Source: Streptomyces sp. ITFR-21 (GTDB lineage Bacteria; Actinomycetota; Actinomycetes; Streptomycetales; Streptomycetaceae). From it: a stretch of DNA of 64,000 nt. Shown here piece after piece: positions 1-8,119 of this stretch. The stretch lies in NCBI RefSeq assembly GCF_031844685.1, contig NZ_CP134605.1:1893501-1957500 (forward strand), given 5' to 3'. The stretch's first letter is position 1. Every line of letters begins with the position of its first letter. A model generated the notes under the pieces. It saw only the letters and a program-made list of their open reading frames with translations. It ran no database searches and was not told where the DNA came from. Both the position numbers and the translations under genes were made by a program.

Positions 1-23
1 CCACAACCAAGTCATCTGAAATC

Positions 24-50
24 TGTGGATAACTCTCTCTGTGTGGATAA
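24..50. promoter_or_regulatory. Pair of DnaA-box-like 9-mers
   Basis: TGTGGATAA occurs at 24-32 and again at 42-50, same orientation, 18 bp apart. Its reverse complement TTATCCACA matches the general bacterial DnaA box; Streptomyces boxes usually read TTGTCCACA. The pair lies downstream of the minus-strand GTPase gene in the first 180 bp, where I see no gene. It could be a minor DnaA-binding locus or chance. No dnaA or dnaN gene is in view, so this is not evidence for oriC. Confidence 0.4.
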
Positions 51-182
51 ATCCGTCACTCGCAGGGGTGATGGGCGGGCCGGAACGGCTCGAACGGCCC
101 GCCCGGAAGGCCCGGACGGACCCATCCGGGGCTTGTGCCGCCGACCCGCCGCGCCGGGGCTATATACAACGCCTCCCGAATC

Positions 183-2051
183 TCAGGAATCGGCCGCGCG
201 GGGCCCGGAAAGCCGCGGCACCGAACCCGCCACCACCGCGAACTGCTCGCGCACCTCGCGGTACCGCAGCAGCTCGGCCGCGACCGGCTCCAGCACCCCC
301 GCCCGTCCGCAGTCCGCCGCCGCGTCCCGCAGCCGGCGTTCGGCAACCTGCCCGTAGCGCCGGGCCGGACCTCGTGCGGCGAGCCGGCAGACCGAGGTGA
401 CCAGCGGCCCGCCCACCCCGCCGACCGCGGTCATCACCAGCGGCAGCCACCAGACCAGTTCGAACGTGCCCGACACGATCGCCGCCGCGCACACCACGCC
501 CGCCACCGCCACCGTCATCAGCAGCCACTGCACCGCACCGGCCGCCGCCCACCAGCCGGGCCGCTCCGGCACTCCCGGCCGAGACCGCTCGGCTGCCGCG
601 TCCAGTGCTGCCGGCAGTCCCTCGCCGCCGCGCCGCGCCGCGTCCCGTACCGCCTGGGCCCAGGGAGCGGGCAGCCCGCGGGCGGCGTCGGCGGCCAGGC
701 CCCGTACGGCTTCGTCGGTCAGCGGTCGGGACGCCGACGGGCTCGCGGGCTGCGCGGGACCGCGTCCCGCCTCCCGGCTCGCCGGCAGGGCCGTCCCGTA
801 CCGGGAACGGCCCTGAACTCCCTGTGCCGCACCGGTGTTGCCGCCCGACCCCGCTCGTTGCCCGCTCCCTCGAAAGGGTGAAACCCTGACTTTACGACTG
901 AAACGGGAACAGCTCGCGAGACCGGTCCGTTCCCCCATCAGTCGACTCCACGGCGTGCCACACGCGTTCTGTGCGGCACCCGACCAGTCCCTCTCCGCCG
1001 ACTGGCCGGCGGCGGTCGCCCCGACGGCGTCCGCGAGCCGGTCGATGAACTCCTCGCGCGCGGGATCGGTGAGGCCGGCGCCGCCCTCGCCGACGTAGAG
1101 CGGGCGGAGTCTGCTCGCCGCCTGGTCCACATCGGCCGCCAGCCGCCGCCCGGCCGCGGCGCGCTCGGTGACGATCTGGGCCAGCACGGCACGCAGGTCT
1201 CCTACGCCCTGTCCGGTGAGAGCGGACGTGGCGAGCACGACGGCTCCGGCCTCGCCGTGCTCTCCCACAGCGACTCCGTCCTCGTCGAGCAGCCGTCGCA
1301 GGTCGTCGAGGACCAGGTCCGCCGCGTCCTCTGGCAGCCGGTCGACCTGGTTGAGGACCAGCACGGTCACGTCGGCGTGCCCGGCCAGGGGCCGCAGATA
1401 GCGCTCGTGCAGTACGGCGTCGGCGTACTTCTCCGGGTCCAGCACCCAGACGACGACGTCCACCAGCCGCAGCAGGCCGTCCACCTGCTCGCGGTGACCG
1501 GCGGCGGCGGAATCGTGGTCGGGAAGGTCGATCAGCACCAGCCCGTCGAGGCTCTGCTCCTCGGCGCCCTCGGGGGTCTCACCGCCCCCGGCGGCGTCAC
1601 CAACTGAACAGTGTGCCGTGCCGGCCGCCCCGGCGGGGCCCGGCGCCTGCGGGTGCCCCTGCCCGGCGTGCCGGTCCTGGGGGGCGATGCCGAGGCGGTC
1701 GAGCAGGCCGGCGGTGTGCGCGAGCTGCCAGGTGCAGGCGACCGGGTGGGCGGTGGTGGGCCGCCGCACGCCGGTCGGAGAGAGGGCGCGTCCGGCCAGC
1801 GCGTTGAAGAGGGAGGATTTGCCGCTGCCGGTCGCCCCGGCCAGGGCGACCACGGTGTGAGCGGGCGACAGGCGACGCCGTTCGCCGATGCGCGCCAACA
1901 GGTCACCGGTCTCGGTGAGGGCGTCCGGACTGAGCCTGGCCCTGGAGAGCCCGAATAGTTCACCGAGCGCGTCCGTCCGCACCGCCAGCTGGTCGCCGGC
2001 TGTCCTGCCGGCTCCGGTCGACGCGATTTCGAGTGGGCGGGTGACGGCCAT
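183..2051 (-). CDS. Membrane-anchored dynamin/YfjP-like GTPase (second of a pair)
   Basis: Large GTPase of about 622 residues. The P-loop GATGSGKS lies at residues 72-79, a switch motif DLPDHDS follows in the middle of the G domain, and NQVD is the guanine-specificity motif. Near the C-terminus two closely spaced hydrophobic helices (starting WWAAAGAVQWLL and VWWLPLVMTAVGG) should anchor it in the membrane. A low-complexity, Ser/Gly/Pro-rich linker separates G domain and C-terminal part. ATG at 2051 is preceded by GGAGAGG at good spacing, so I prefer it to GTG 2060. The upstream GTPase gene stops 5 bp before this start, so the two are co-transcribed and probably act together, as bacterial dynamin-like pairs do. 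Streptomyces has such a pair (DynA/DynB) acting at sporulation septa. Identity with DynB is an inference. Confidence 0.8.
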   Translation of the reverse strand: MAVTRPLEIASTGAGRTAGDQLAVRTDALGELFGLSRARLSPDALTETGDLLARIGERRRLSPAHTVVALAGATGSGKSSLFNALAGRALSPTGVRRPTTAHPVACTWQLAHTAGLLDRLGIAPQDRHAGQGHPQAPGPAGAAGTAHCSVGDAAGGGETPEGAEEQSLDGLVLIDLPDHDSAAAGHREQVDGLLRLVDVVVWVLDPEKYADAVLHERYLRPLAGHADVTVLVLNQVDRLPEDAADLVLDDLRRLLDEDGVAVGEHGEAGAVVLATSALTGQGVGDLRAVLAQIVTERAAAGRRLAADVDQAASRLRPLYVGEGGAGLTDPAREEFIDRLADAVGATAAGQSAERDWSGAAQNACGTPWSRLMGERTGLASCSRFSRKVRVSPFRGSGQRAGSGGNTGAAQGVQGRSRYGTALPASREAGRGPAQPASPSASRPLTDEAVRGLAADAARGLPAPWAQAVRDAARRGGEGLPAALDAAAERSRPGVPERPGWWAAAGAVQWLLMTVAVAGVVCAAAIVSGTFELVWWLPLVMTAVGGVGGPLVTSVCRLAARGPARRYGQVAERRLRDAAADCGRAGVLEPVAAELLRYREVREQFAVVAGSVPRLSGPRAADS

Positions 2052-2056
2052 CCCGG

Positions 2057-3703
2057 TCACCTCTCCTTCTGCAGTAGGGACAGGGCGGCGATCAGAGCGG
2101 ACTGCTGTCCCGCGGTGACGTCGTAGCCACCGACGGGCGCCGCCCTGCGGTCACGTTCGGCGCGGAGGAGCCCGACCACGGTGTCCTCCAGGGCACCGCC
2201 GGCGGCATGCCGCAGCCGCAGAGCGGCCTGCGCGCCTACGGCCTCGGCAAGCCGTTCGCCTGCGATCCGTCCACCGGGCCGCCCACCGAGCAGGGCTGCG
2301 GCCAGCAGCGCGGCCGTGTCGTGCGCATCGGCGGGGGGGCGGCCGGCAGCACGTGCCGCTCGGGCCTCCGCGCGGGTGAGTTCCGTGAGGCGCCGGTGCC
2401 AGCGGCGTACACCCTTGTCGATCCGGGCCGCGACGGCCACCGCGTCCCGGTCGGGCCGCGTGGTCGGTTCGTCGAACAAATCGGCACCCGCCGGGTCGCG
2501 CCGCCATGTCTCGCCGATGCGCTCGTCGGCGGCGTCGGTCTCGGCTCGCAGCAGAGCGGCCAACTCGTCGGCCAGCGCGTGCTGGAGGGCGGCGGGGCCG
2601 CAGGCGGGATAGCCCCGCCAGTAGGTGAGCGCCTCTCCGGCCAGGGGCACGCCGGCGGCGATGGCGGCGGCGACGCGGGTGGCGGCCTGCTGGTAGGACT
2701 GCTCGGCGGCATTGGCCAACCGCAGGGCCGCCGCGTGCTGGGCCGCGGAGGCGGCGGCGAGGGCTGGCAGTCGGCGGCGCAGCGAGTCAAGGGCGCCGGT
2801 CAGCGTCCGGCGGGCGGCGCGCTGCCGGGCGGCGGGGTCCTCGGCGCAGTGCGCCAGCCAAGCACGCAGCCCGGCGACGGTGGTCTGCGGCAGGAGTCCG
2901 CCACCGCCTGCGGACTCCGGCAGTTCGGGAACGGTGAAGCGGGGTGCGTCTCCGAGCCCGGCCGTGGTCAGTATGGCGGCGAAATGGCCGCTCACGACAT
3001 CGGCCACCTGATGGGGCACCCGGTCGAGGACGGTGGCAAGGGTGACCTCGTATTCCTTGGCGGTATGAAGCAGATACCAGGGCACCGCGTCGGCGTAGCG
3101 GGAGGCGGTGGTGACCAGGATCCAGATGTCGGCGGCGCAGATGAGTTCGGCGGCCACCTCGCGGTTGCGGGTGACGAGGGAGTCGATGTCGGGGGCGTCC
3201 AGGATGGCGAGGCCGCGGGGAAGGGAGTCGTCGGTCTCCACCCTGAGTTCGGCCCGTCCGGATTCCGCCCGGTCGGGTGCGTCCTCGTCGGCGCGGGACC
3301 GCTGCCGCACGGCCCAGGTCCGGGTCAGCCGGGGCAGCACCCGGGGGTCCGCGAACCAGGCGCGGTCCTCCGGGTGGCAGACCAGGACCGGGGTGCGGGT
3401 GGTCGGCCGCAGCACCCCCGAGGGGCTGACCCGACGGCCCACAAGCGAGTTGACCAAGGTCGACTTCCCGGCCCCGGTCGAGCCGCCGACCACGGCCAGC
3501 AAAGGCGCATCCGGTGCCTTGAGCCTGGGTACGAGGTAGTCGTCGAGCTGAGTGAGCAGTTCCTCGCGTGTGCGGCGGGCCCGGGCGGCCCCGGCCAGCG
3601 GGAAGGGGAAGCGTGCGGCGTCGACACGGTCACGCAGTGCGGACAGCGCGTCAAGCAGCTCGGGCCGTACGTCCAAGATCACCACAATGGCAGAATGCCC
3701 CAT
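2057..3703 (-). CDS. Soluble dynamin-like GTPase (first of a pair)
   Basis: About 548 residues with P-loop [10 protein letters not shown] at 73-82, the G2-type RPTTRTP segment at about 99-105, and DAPDIDS as the G3 motif. The C-terminal half is long, Ala/Leu-rich and helical, as in dynamin-like proteins and nucleotide-dependent membrane remodelers. I see no hydrophobic membrane segment, unlike its partner downstream. The start is ATG 3703 with no clear ribosome site; a GTG a few codons in (VVILDVRPE) is an alternative. Short spacing to the next gene implies coupled expression. The likely role is a GTP-driven, membrane-associated partner of the downstream protein, possibly the DynA equivalent. 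Strong open frames on the opposite strand here are shadows. Confidence 0.8.
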   Translation of the reverse strand: MGHSAIVVILDVRPELLDALSALRDRVDAARFPFPLAGAARARRTREELLTQLDDYLVPRLKAPDAPLLAVVGGSTGAGKSTLVNSLVGRRVSPSGVLRPTTRTPVLVCHPEDRAWFADPRVLPRLTRTWAVRQRSRADEDAPDRAESGRAELRVETDDSLPRGLAILDAPDIDSLVTRNREVAAELICAADIWILVTTASRYADAVPWYLLHTAKEYEVTLATVLDRVPHQVADVVSGHFAAILTTAGLGDAPRFTVPELPESAGGGGLLPQTTVAGLRAWLAHCAEDPAARQRAARRTLTGALDSLRRRLPALAAASAAQHAAALRLANAAEQSYQQAATRVAAAIAAGVPLAGEALTYWRGYPACGPAALQHALADELAALLRAETDAADERIGETWRRDPAGADLFDEPTTRPDRDAVAVAARIDKGVRRWHRRLTELTRAEARAARAAGRPPADAHDTAALLAAALLGGRPGGRIAGERLAEAVGAQAALRLRHAAGGALEDTVVGLLRAERDRRAAPVGGYDVTAGQQSALIAALSLLQKER

Positions 3704-4012
3704 ATTGCAGCACTTTTGAAGCGCATTCGAGGTAATTTGCCCTATTTGGCCCGCTCGGGGTACCAGTGGGGCCTACGAGGACCAGGGGACAGAACGAGCC
3801 ACCGGCATAACGACTGCACAACAGCAGGATTTCGACGCGTCAAAAGCGGTGCACCTTCTGCACATGCCTGCGATTATCGGACCGCTTCACCGAACCTACA
3901 CAACGTGTCACGCGGGTGAAGCGCCCGGCAGCAGGCGTGTGGCGCCCTATCCTTGACCTCGGTACAAGGTCACGGAAGAACCCAGGGGCGGAGCAGCCGC
4001 GGCCACTGTCCG
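3704..4012. other. Intergenic region between GTPase operon and tRNA
   Basis: About 310 bp without a convincing gene. It is less GC-rich than its surroundings, especially 3704-3760 and 3830-3910. It should hold the divergent promoters for the GTPase pair (minus strand) and for the tRNA gene (plus strand), but I cannot place a clear -35/-10 pair. Confidence 0.5.
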
Positions 4013-4085
4013 GCCCCCGTAGCTCAGTGGATAGAGCAGGCGCCTTCTAAGCGCTTGGCCGCAGGTTCGAGTCCTGCCGGGGGCG
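4013..4085 (+). tRNA. tRNA-Arg (anticodon UCU)
   Basis: A 73-nt sequence folds as a full cloverleaf. Acceptor arms are GCCCCCG (4013-4019) and CGGGGGC (4078-4084), with discriminator G 4085. The anticodon stem GGCGC/GCGCT encloses loop CTTCTAA, giving anticodon TCT, which reads AGA/AGG arginine codons. The T arm is GCAGG-TTCGAGT-CCTGC. No CCA is encoded. The 3' part from the anticodon stem onward is the phage attachment core. The gene therefore remains complete at attL because the phage supplies the 3' portion. Confidence 0.95.
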
Positions 4086-4086
4086 C
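4043..4086 (+). repeat. attL core
   Basis: Forty-four bases identical to 43193-43236, running from the 3' side of the tRNA anticodon stem through the acceptor 3' strand. The base before the core (G 4042 versus A 43192) and the base after it (A 4087 versus T 43237) differ, which defines its limits. The integrase gene starts 183 bp downstream. Confidence 0.93.
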
Positions 4087-4153
4087 AAACACCCTCCCAC
4101 CTGCAAGTTCCCCAAAGCGCAAGTCCGGGGCCGCCAAACCGCAGCGCATATCA

Positions 4154-4166
4154 GCCAAGCGCCCCC
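4154..4166 (+). repeat. Putative integrase arm-type site, left
   Basis: GCCAAGCGCCCCC is repeated exactly at 43117-43129. In the excised circle the two copies would flank the attP core, about 68 bp from it on this side and about 64 bp on the other. That is where tyrosine integrases bind arm sites. The role is inferred from position only. Confidence 0.45.
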
Positions 4167-4240
4167 GCAGTGTCCGATTCCGGCGTACCGTCGTCCTCAG
4201 ACCCCAGTCACCTGCACCGCCACCGCGCAGGCGACCCGCA

Positions 4241-4260
4241 TCCCCATCCTCGTATGGGAA
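4241..4260 (+). promoter_or_regulatory. Operator-like site upstream of int
   Basis: TCCCCATCCTCGTATGGGAA matches the perfect palindromic site at 6477-6496 in 16 of 20 positions and shares its full left half TCCCCATCC. It ends 9 bp before the GTG start of the integrase gene. A repressor bound here could block int transcription. Confidence 0.5.
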
Positions 4261-4269
4261 CGGAGGACC

Positions 4270-5220
4270 GTGACCGGATATGACCTTTCCCCGCTGGCCG
4301 CATCCTGGAAGAGATCGCTGCGAGCCCGGAACCTCAGCGCCAACACCCAGCGGATCTACACCAGGGCCATAGACGCTTTCGCCGAGTTTCTGCTGACGTA
4401 CGAACCAGAGCCCACCGACGACGGCGAGACACCGCGGCCTGCGCCGGCCGACCTGGAGGAGATCCACCGGGAGCATGTCGAGGCGTACGTCACCGACCTC
4501 ATGGAGAGGACGAGCCCGGGGAACGCGCACCAGCACTTCCGCAGCTTGAGGACGTTCTTCGGCTGGCTCGTCGACGAGGAGGAGCTGATGCGCTCACCGA
4601 TGCGGACGATGAAACCGCCCAAGGTCAACGAGCCCGAAGTGCCGATCATCCCCGAACCAGATCTCAAGGCACTGCTCGCCACCTGCAAGGGCACCGGATT
4701 CATGGACCGCAGGGACAGGGCACTACTGCTGATGTTCCTCGACACCGGCGGCCGACTGTCCGAGGTGATCGACCGGCGGCAGGCCGCGCTCGACCTGGAC
4801 GTGAACGTGCTGCACGTGATGGGCAAGGGCGGCCGGGAGCGGCCGTTGCCGTTCGGCCGGACGACGGCGCAGGCGATGGACCGGTACCTGCGGGCCGCGG
4901 GCAAGTATCTGGGCCGCGGGCTGGAGCCGCTGGATCCGCTGTGGTTCTCGTACAAGCGCCGGGACGCTTTCCAGATCTGGGGTATGGAGCACATGCTGCG
5001 GCGTCGCTGCGCCGAGGCTGGCATCGAGCGCGTTCACCCGCATCAGTTCCGGCATTCGTTCGCACACTCCTGGAAGGTGAACGGGGGCAACGAGGACGCG
5101 CTGATGCGGATCATGGGGTGGCGGTCGCGGGAGATGCTGTCCCGGTACGGGGCGAGCGCGGGGGAAGCGCGCGCCCGCCTCCAGCACCAGGAGTTGAGCC
5201 CGGGAGACCGGCTCAGGTAG
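4270..5220 (+). CDS. int: Tyrosine recombinase (phage integrase)
   Basis: Catalyses integration into, and with a helper excision from, the tRNA-Arg site. The 316-residue protein has an N-terminal SAM-like core-binding domain (about 8-115: LSANTQRIYTRAIDAF and LRTFFGWLVDEEEL) and a C-terminal catalytic domain. All catalytic residues are present: R162 in DTGGRLSEV, K186 in MGKGGRER, H258 and R261 in HQFRH, W284 in MGWRS and nucleophile Y293 in LSRYG. Length is normal for compact actinophage integrases. The start is GTG; GGAGG at 4262-4266 is rather close, but the nearby ATG is out of frame. An operator-like site lies immediately upstream, so it may be silenced by the prophage repressor. Its place next to attL is standard. 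Confidence 0.95.
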   Translation: MTGYDLSPLAASWKRSLRARNLSANTQRIYTRAIDAFAEFLLTYEPEPTDDGETPRPAPADLEEIHREHVEAYVTDLMERTSPGNAHQHFRSLRTFFGWLVDEEELMRSPMRTMKPPKVNEPEVPIIPEPDLKALLATCKGTGFMDRRDRALLLMFLDTGGRLSEVIDRRQAALDLDVNVLHVMGKGGRERPLPFGRTTAQAMDRYLRAAGKYLGRGLEPLDPLWFSYKRRDAFQIWGMEHMLRRRCAEAGIERVHPHQFRHSFAHSWKVNGGNEDALMRIMGWRSREMLSRYGASAGEARARLQHQELSPGDRLR

Positions 5221-5225
5221 AGCAG

Positions 5226-5426
5226 TCAGGAGGGCCCGGCGTTCCCCTTGCGCCGGGTCCACCGGCCGCTGTCGACTGCCTCCTGCCAGACAGCGGCGAG
5301 CGCTGCTGTGATGTCTTCCGGCGATGCGGTGAAGTCGATCGCCAGGTCGTACACATTCACTGTGTCCCGGAGGACGACAGGACATCCCTCGTCGAGGTGC
5401 ACAGCTCGGACACGTACCTCGGTCAC
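5226..5426 (-). CDS. Hypothetical small phage protein
   Basis: About 66 residues starting VTEVRVRAVHLDEG, convergent with int and downstream of the repressor on the same strand. GTG 5426 is preceded by GGGGG at suitable spacing; a longer form could start at 5498. The sequence is a mixed alpha/beta globular type with DVYDL-like and AALAAVWQEAV helices. No family recognised. It probably belongs to the lysogeny-expressed leftward transcript. Confidence 0.55.
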   Translation of the reverse strand: MTEVRVRAVHLDEGCPVVLRDTVNVYDLAIDFTASPEDITAALAAVWQEAVDSGRWTRRKGNAGPS

Positions 5427-5577
5427 TCGGCCCCCATTCCCGGGCGCGCGCAGCATCATTGGTTCGCACGCCCGTTCGATCGCGCGAGGTGCGCTCACTC
5501 TACGCTGAGGGGTACAGCATTGCAGTCACCCGTTCGGGTGTATCTCAAGCGAAAATAGCACTAGCGGGTTTGTTCGA

Positions 5578-5988
5578 TTACTCCTCGTCAGGCTCATCTT
5601 CTTCCCGAGATTTACGGACGAATTCCCCAACTCGCCTGGTGTCACGCGGAGTGACCCCGGTGCGTCTGGCCACCCTGATCACCTCGTCATCACTTCCCTC
5701 GCTGACACCCGGGTCCACCGCCTCCCACCCGAGATACTGCCGCGCCGCCGCGGCCTGGACTCGCGCGAGGGGGAGTCCGAGGCCGGCTGCGACGGCCCGG
5801 ATGAGGCTGGGGTTCATCTTCACGTCCTGCGCTGTGCCGATCCGGTGCAGCAGATTTCGGGACGGGCGGTAGCCGGTCTCCGGGTCGGCGGACCGGTCGG
5901 AGAGCTGCTCGTAGGTGAGGCCGCTGCCTCGCGTGCCGGCGGCGTCGGCGACGAGTTGCGTGAGGGTCTCGGCGTCTCGAGTCGTCAT
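5578..5988 (-). CDS. Phage repressor-like HTH protein
   Basis: About 136 residues starting MTTRDAETLTQLV. The N-terminal half has the pattern of XRE-type regulators common in streptomycete prophages: LTYEQLSDRSADPETGY, RNLLHRI and MNPSLIRAVAAGLGLP. The C-terminus is acidic and charged (REEDEPDEE). It is transcribed leftward, away from the early operon, with a roughly 250-bp divergent control region containing an operator-like palindrome and a 7-bp inverted repeat. This arrangement is typical of an immunity repressor. That it binds the TCCCCATCC sites is inference. Confidence 0.75.
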   Translation of the reverse strand: MTTRDAETLTQLVADAAGTRGSGLTYEQLSDRSADPETGYRPSRNLLHRIGTAQDVKMNPSLIRAVAAGLGLPLARVQAAAARQYLGWEAVDPGVSEGSDDEVIRVARRTGVTPRDTRRVGEFVRKSREEDEPDEE

Positions 5989-6062
5989 GGCGTCCAGGCT
6001 CCAGCCTGCGCGACGCGGTCCGGGTGTGTCGGCTTCACCCGGGCGGGGAGGTGCCACGCGCG

Positions 6063-6088
6063 CACAAGACCATTGTCCACATCTTGTG
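6063..6088. promoter_or_regulatory. Inverted repeat upstream of the repressor gene, overlapping a DnaA-box 9-mer
   Basis: CACAAGA (6063-6069) and TCTTGTG (6082-6088) form a perfect 7-bp inverted repeat with a 12-bp spacer. The spacer contains TTGTCCACA (6073-6081), the preferred Streptomyces DnaA box. It lies 75-100 bp upstream of the leftward repressor gene and may control it. Confidence 0.4.
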
Positions 6089-6169
6089 ATGGTGATGACC
6101 ATCCGGCCTGCGCAAAGAGGCTGAAAACCGGGGGGCGTGTGTACGCATAAGGGGATTTGCCGTGTTCGC

Positions 6170-6199
6170 TTGACGCGGTGGGCAACTCTACGCTTAGCT
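6170..6199 (+). promoter_or_regulatory. Predicted rightward early promoter
   Basis: TTGACG (6170-6175) and TTAGCT (6194-6199) are separated by 18 bp. The spacing is acceptable for the main sigma factor and the -10 is moderate. An operator-like site follows immediately and the first early gene starts at 6240. Confidence 0.5.
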
Positions 6200-6200
6200 A

Positions 6201-6220
6201 TCCCCATCCCGAGACGGGGA
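6201..6220 (+). promoter_or_regulatory. Operator-like site at the early promoter
   Basis: TCCCCATCCCGAGACGGGGA begins 1 bp after the predicted -10 and shares TCCCCATCCC and the terminal GGGGA with the palindrome at 6477-6496, with the same 20-bp span. Repressor bound here would block early transcription. Confidence 0.6.
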
Positions 6221-6239
6221 TGAGACCGGAGGACAGCAC

Positions 6240-6530
6240 GTGCACACCGACAGGTACCGCCTGCACGACGGGCCGCTTCTGCGGCGGCTCATGGAATGCC
6301 CGCCGCCTGGTGGGCAGATCCACACCGTGCGGTCCCTGGCAGCGGCAACGGGACTGTCCTACAGCAAGATCCAAAAGCTGATCACCGAGGACCGGCCCAC
6401 CGCCACCCTCGCCGAGGCGGACCGCATCGCCCGCGAGCTGCGCGTGCGCCGAAAGGCACTTTTTTCGCCATCATCATCCCCATCCCAGGATGGGGACACC
6501 AGGGAGGAGACACCTGATGGACCCCGCTGA
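6240..6530 (+). CDS. First early protein, HTH (Cro- or excisionase-like)
   Basis: A 96-residue protein. Its core, VRSLAAATGLSYSKIQKLI followed by ATLAEADRIARELRVRR, reads as a helix-turn-helix of the MerR/XRE type. GGAGGA at 6228-6233 fits the GTG start. As the first gene of the lytic operon, divergent from the repressor, it could be a Cro-like antirepressor or the excisionase partner of the integrase. The sequence does not decide. The last 18 or so codons (SSSPSQDGDT...) overlap the second operator and look constrained by the DNA site rather than by protein function. Confidence 0.75.
   Translation: MHTDRYRLHDGPLLRRLMECPPPGGQIHTVRSLAAATGLSYSKIQKLITEDRPTATLAEADRIARELRVRRKALFSPSSSPSQDGDTREETPDGPR
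6477..6496 (+). promoter_or_regulatory. Perfect palindromic operator-like site
   Basis: TCCCCATCCCAGGATGGGGA has 9-bp perfect arms with a 2-bp centre. It lies inside the 3' end of the first early gene and 20 bp upstream of the second (6517). It is the best copy of the 20-bp motif also found at 6201-6220 and 4241-4260. Confidence 0.65.
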
Positions 6531-6786
6531 CCGCACGCTGCGCGCCCGGCTCGGAGCCCACACACAGTGGGCGAACGAACTCGACCCGGTGGGCCGCACC
6601 GCGAAGGCGCGCGCCGCCGCCGACGACCGGTTCGTGAAGCAGGCCCGGGAGAAGCACCCCGACGCAACGGAAGAGCAGATCGCGACGACGGCCGAGCACC
6701 TGCGCAAGGCGCACTACGTGCGGATGGGCCTGGCGTCGGCCGCGGCCCGCCGCCGGGGCGCCGCCGGCCAGACGAAGGCCGCCTGA
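6517..6786 (+). CDS. Small early protein, helical
   Basis: Eighty-nine residues starting MDPADRTLRARLGA, with GGAGGAGA just upstream. Charged and helical; KARAAADDRFVKQARE and EEQIATTAEHLRKAHYVRM look like two amphipathic helices. Of a type seen in actinophage early operons, but no function can be assigned. It follows the palindromic operator directly, so it may be regulated separately from the gene it overlaps. Confidence 0.75.
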   Translation: MDPADRTLRARLGAHTQWANELDPVGRTAKARAAADDRFVKQAREKHPDATEEQIATTAEHLRKAHYVRMGLASAAARRRGAAGQTKAA

Positions 6787-6879
6787 CCTACCCCCGACGT
6801 GACGCAGGGCCGCCCGGCCAGGGGCGACCCCACTGGCGTCACGCCTCCTGATCAACGACACAAGGAAGAGGCGAGAGCC

Positions 6880-7233
6880 TTGAAGAAGAACCCTACCTTC
6901 GCAGACCAAGTCCCGGTGTTCCTCGGCTACGTGGCCATCGCTGCGGAGTTCCCCGACCTGCCGGACGTGTACGTGACGACGCCGGGGACGCACGACCTCG
7001 ACATTCAGGCCACCAACGCTGGTGACTTCGAAGCGTGGCGGTCGGCGTTGAACCTGTCGCCGGACGGCGTGAAGATCGTTTTCTTCCAGGGGAGCCGGTG
7101 GCTGGCCGTGCGCGGTGTGTGGCGTGGGCTGTCGGTCAACCTGACGACGCACGGTGTGGACATCCCGGCGGAGCCGGAGGACGTGGCGCCGGTGGGTCTG
7201 CCGTCGGAGTGGGTCGCGGCGGTGTCGGCATGA
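6880..7233 (+). CDS. Hypothetical early protein
   Basis: About 117 residues. TTG at 6880 is preceded by AAGGAAGAGGCGAG, a good ribosome site; upstream in-frame codons look non-coding. The protein (KKNPTFADQVPVFLGYVAIAAEFPDLP...) is predicted alpha/beta with no membrane segment or metal motif. No family recognised. Its stop overlaps the next start (ATGA), so the two are translationally coupled. Confidence 0.75.
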   Translation: MKKNPTFADQVPVFLGYVAIAAEFPDLPDVYVTTPGTHDLDIQATNAGDFEAWRSALNLSPDGVKIVFFQGSRWLAVRGVWRGLSVNLTTHGVDIPAEPEDVAPVGLPSEWVAAVSA

Positions 7234-7535
7234 GCTTCAACGCCACGTTCTTCCTGTCGGCGCACGCCTACGCGCAGGCCACCGGGATGCCGAATCCGGT
7301 GCTGTACGTGTACCCGGACGGCGGCTACACGGGGAGCGTCAACTTCCAGATCCCGAACGGGGTTTCCCTGGATAAGCAGGTGAAGATCGCTGAGTCGATC
7401 TTCCGGGGGGCGAAGGCTTTCCGGGACGCGGTCGTGGCCGACGTTCACCGGCAGCGCACCGCCGAGGATGAGTTGGCTGAGGCGCGTGCGGAGATCGCCC
7501 GCCTCAAGGCCGACGCCGAGGACGGTGCCTCGTGA
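7230..7535 (+). CDS. Hypothetical early protein with C-terminal coiled coil
   Basis: 101 residues starting MSFNATFFLSAHAYAQ. The first 70 residues are globular (VLYVYPDGGYTGSVNFQIP); the C-terminal AEDELAEARAEIARLKADAE is a short coiled coil, so it probably forms dimers. Start overlaps the previous stop as ATGA, and the next gene overlaps its end. No function assigned. Confidence 0.75.
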   Translation: MSFNATFFLSAHAYAQATGMPNPVLYVYPDGGYTGSVNFQIPNGVSLDKQVKIAESIFRGAKAFRDAVVADVHRQRTAEDELAEARAEIARLKADAEDGAS

Positions 7536-8119
7536 CCGCCCCGCTGAGCGAGCAGCGGCTCGCCGAGATCGCGGCCCGGGTGGCCGCCGCGTCGGCTGGC
7601 CCGTGGATGGCCGACGGTGCGGAGATCTATCGCGCGCCGTGGGGCTACGTCGTCATTGACCTGTGGGTCGGCGAGATGCTGCGCATCGACGATCAGGGCG
7701 GCAGCAACGCGGACGCCGAGTTCGTCGCCCACGCCCGGACCGACGTGCCCGTGCTGCTGGCCGAGGTCGAGCGGCTGACCCGGCTCGTCGCCGCGATGCA
7801 CCGTGCAGCCAGGGGCGATGACGCCCCCGTGCTGCTCGGTCTGGTGGACGACGTAGCGCTGACGCGGGATGCGTTCCTCGCGCAGCAGTCGAAGGCGGCG
7901 ACGTTCGAACGGCTGCTGACGATCGAGAAGGCCGAGAAGAAGCGGCTGCTGACGCTGCTGCACGACGTGCAGAAGATCGCCCGCGACCGTGGGGCCGAGG
8001 CCAAGGGGCGCCGGATCCACGGTGAGGAGCTGGCCGCCCGCGTCGCCGAGCTGGAGGCGGAGCGGGCGAAGAACCCGCGGACCGCGCAGGACGCCGCCGG
8101 GGCGGGTGAGCTGTCGTGA
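7532..8119 (+). CDS. Hypothetical actinophage protein with long coiled coil
   Basis: 195 residues from GTG 7532, overlapping the previous stop. The N-terminal part (LAEIAARVAAASAGPWMADG... IDDQGGSNADAEFVAHARTDVPVLLAEVERL) is a recurrent streptomycete phage type, and the pattern ADAEFVAHAR-DVP-LL is characteristic. The remainder is mostly heptad-like (FERLLTIEKAEKKRLLTLLHDVQKI and EELAARVAELEAERAK). Function unknown. Confidence 0.75.
   Translation: MTAPLSEQRLAEIAARVAAASAGPWMADGAEIYRAPWGYVVIDLWVGEMLRIDDQGGSNADAEFVAHARTDVPVLLAEVERLTRLVAAMHRAARGDDAPVLLGLVDDVALTRDAFLAQQSKAATFERLLTIEKAEKKRLLTLLHDVQKIARDRGAEAKGRRIHGEELAARVAELEAERAKNPRTAQDAAGAGELS

Noticed and set aside
2207..3919. 570-codon plus-strand open frame opposite the dynamin-like gene
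   Set aside because: Gly/Arg-rich, no ribosome site, no domains; it mirrors the well-supported GTPase on the other strand, a usual effect of high GC.
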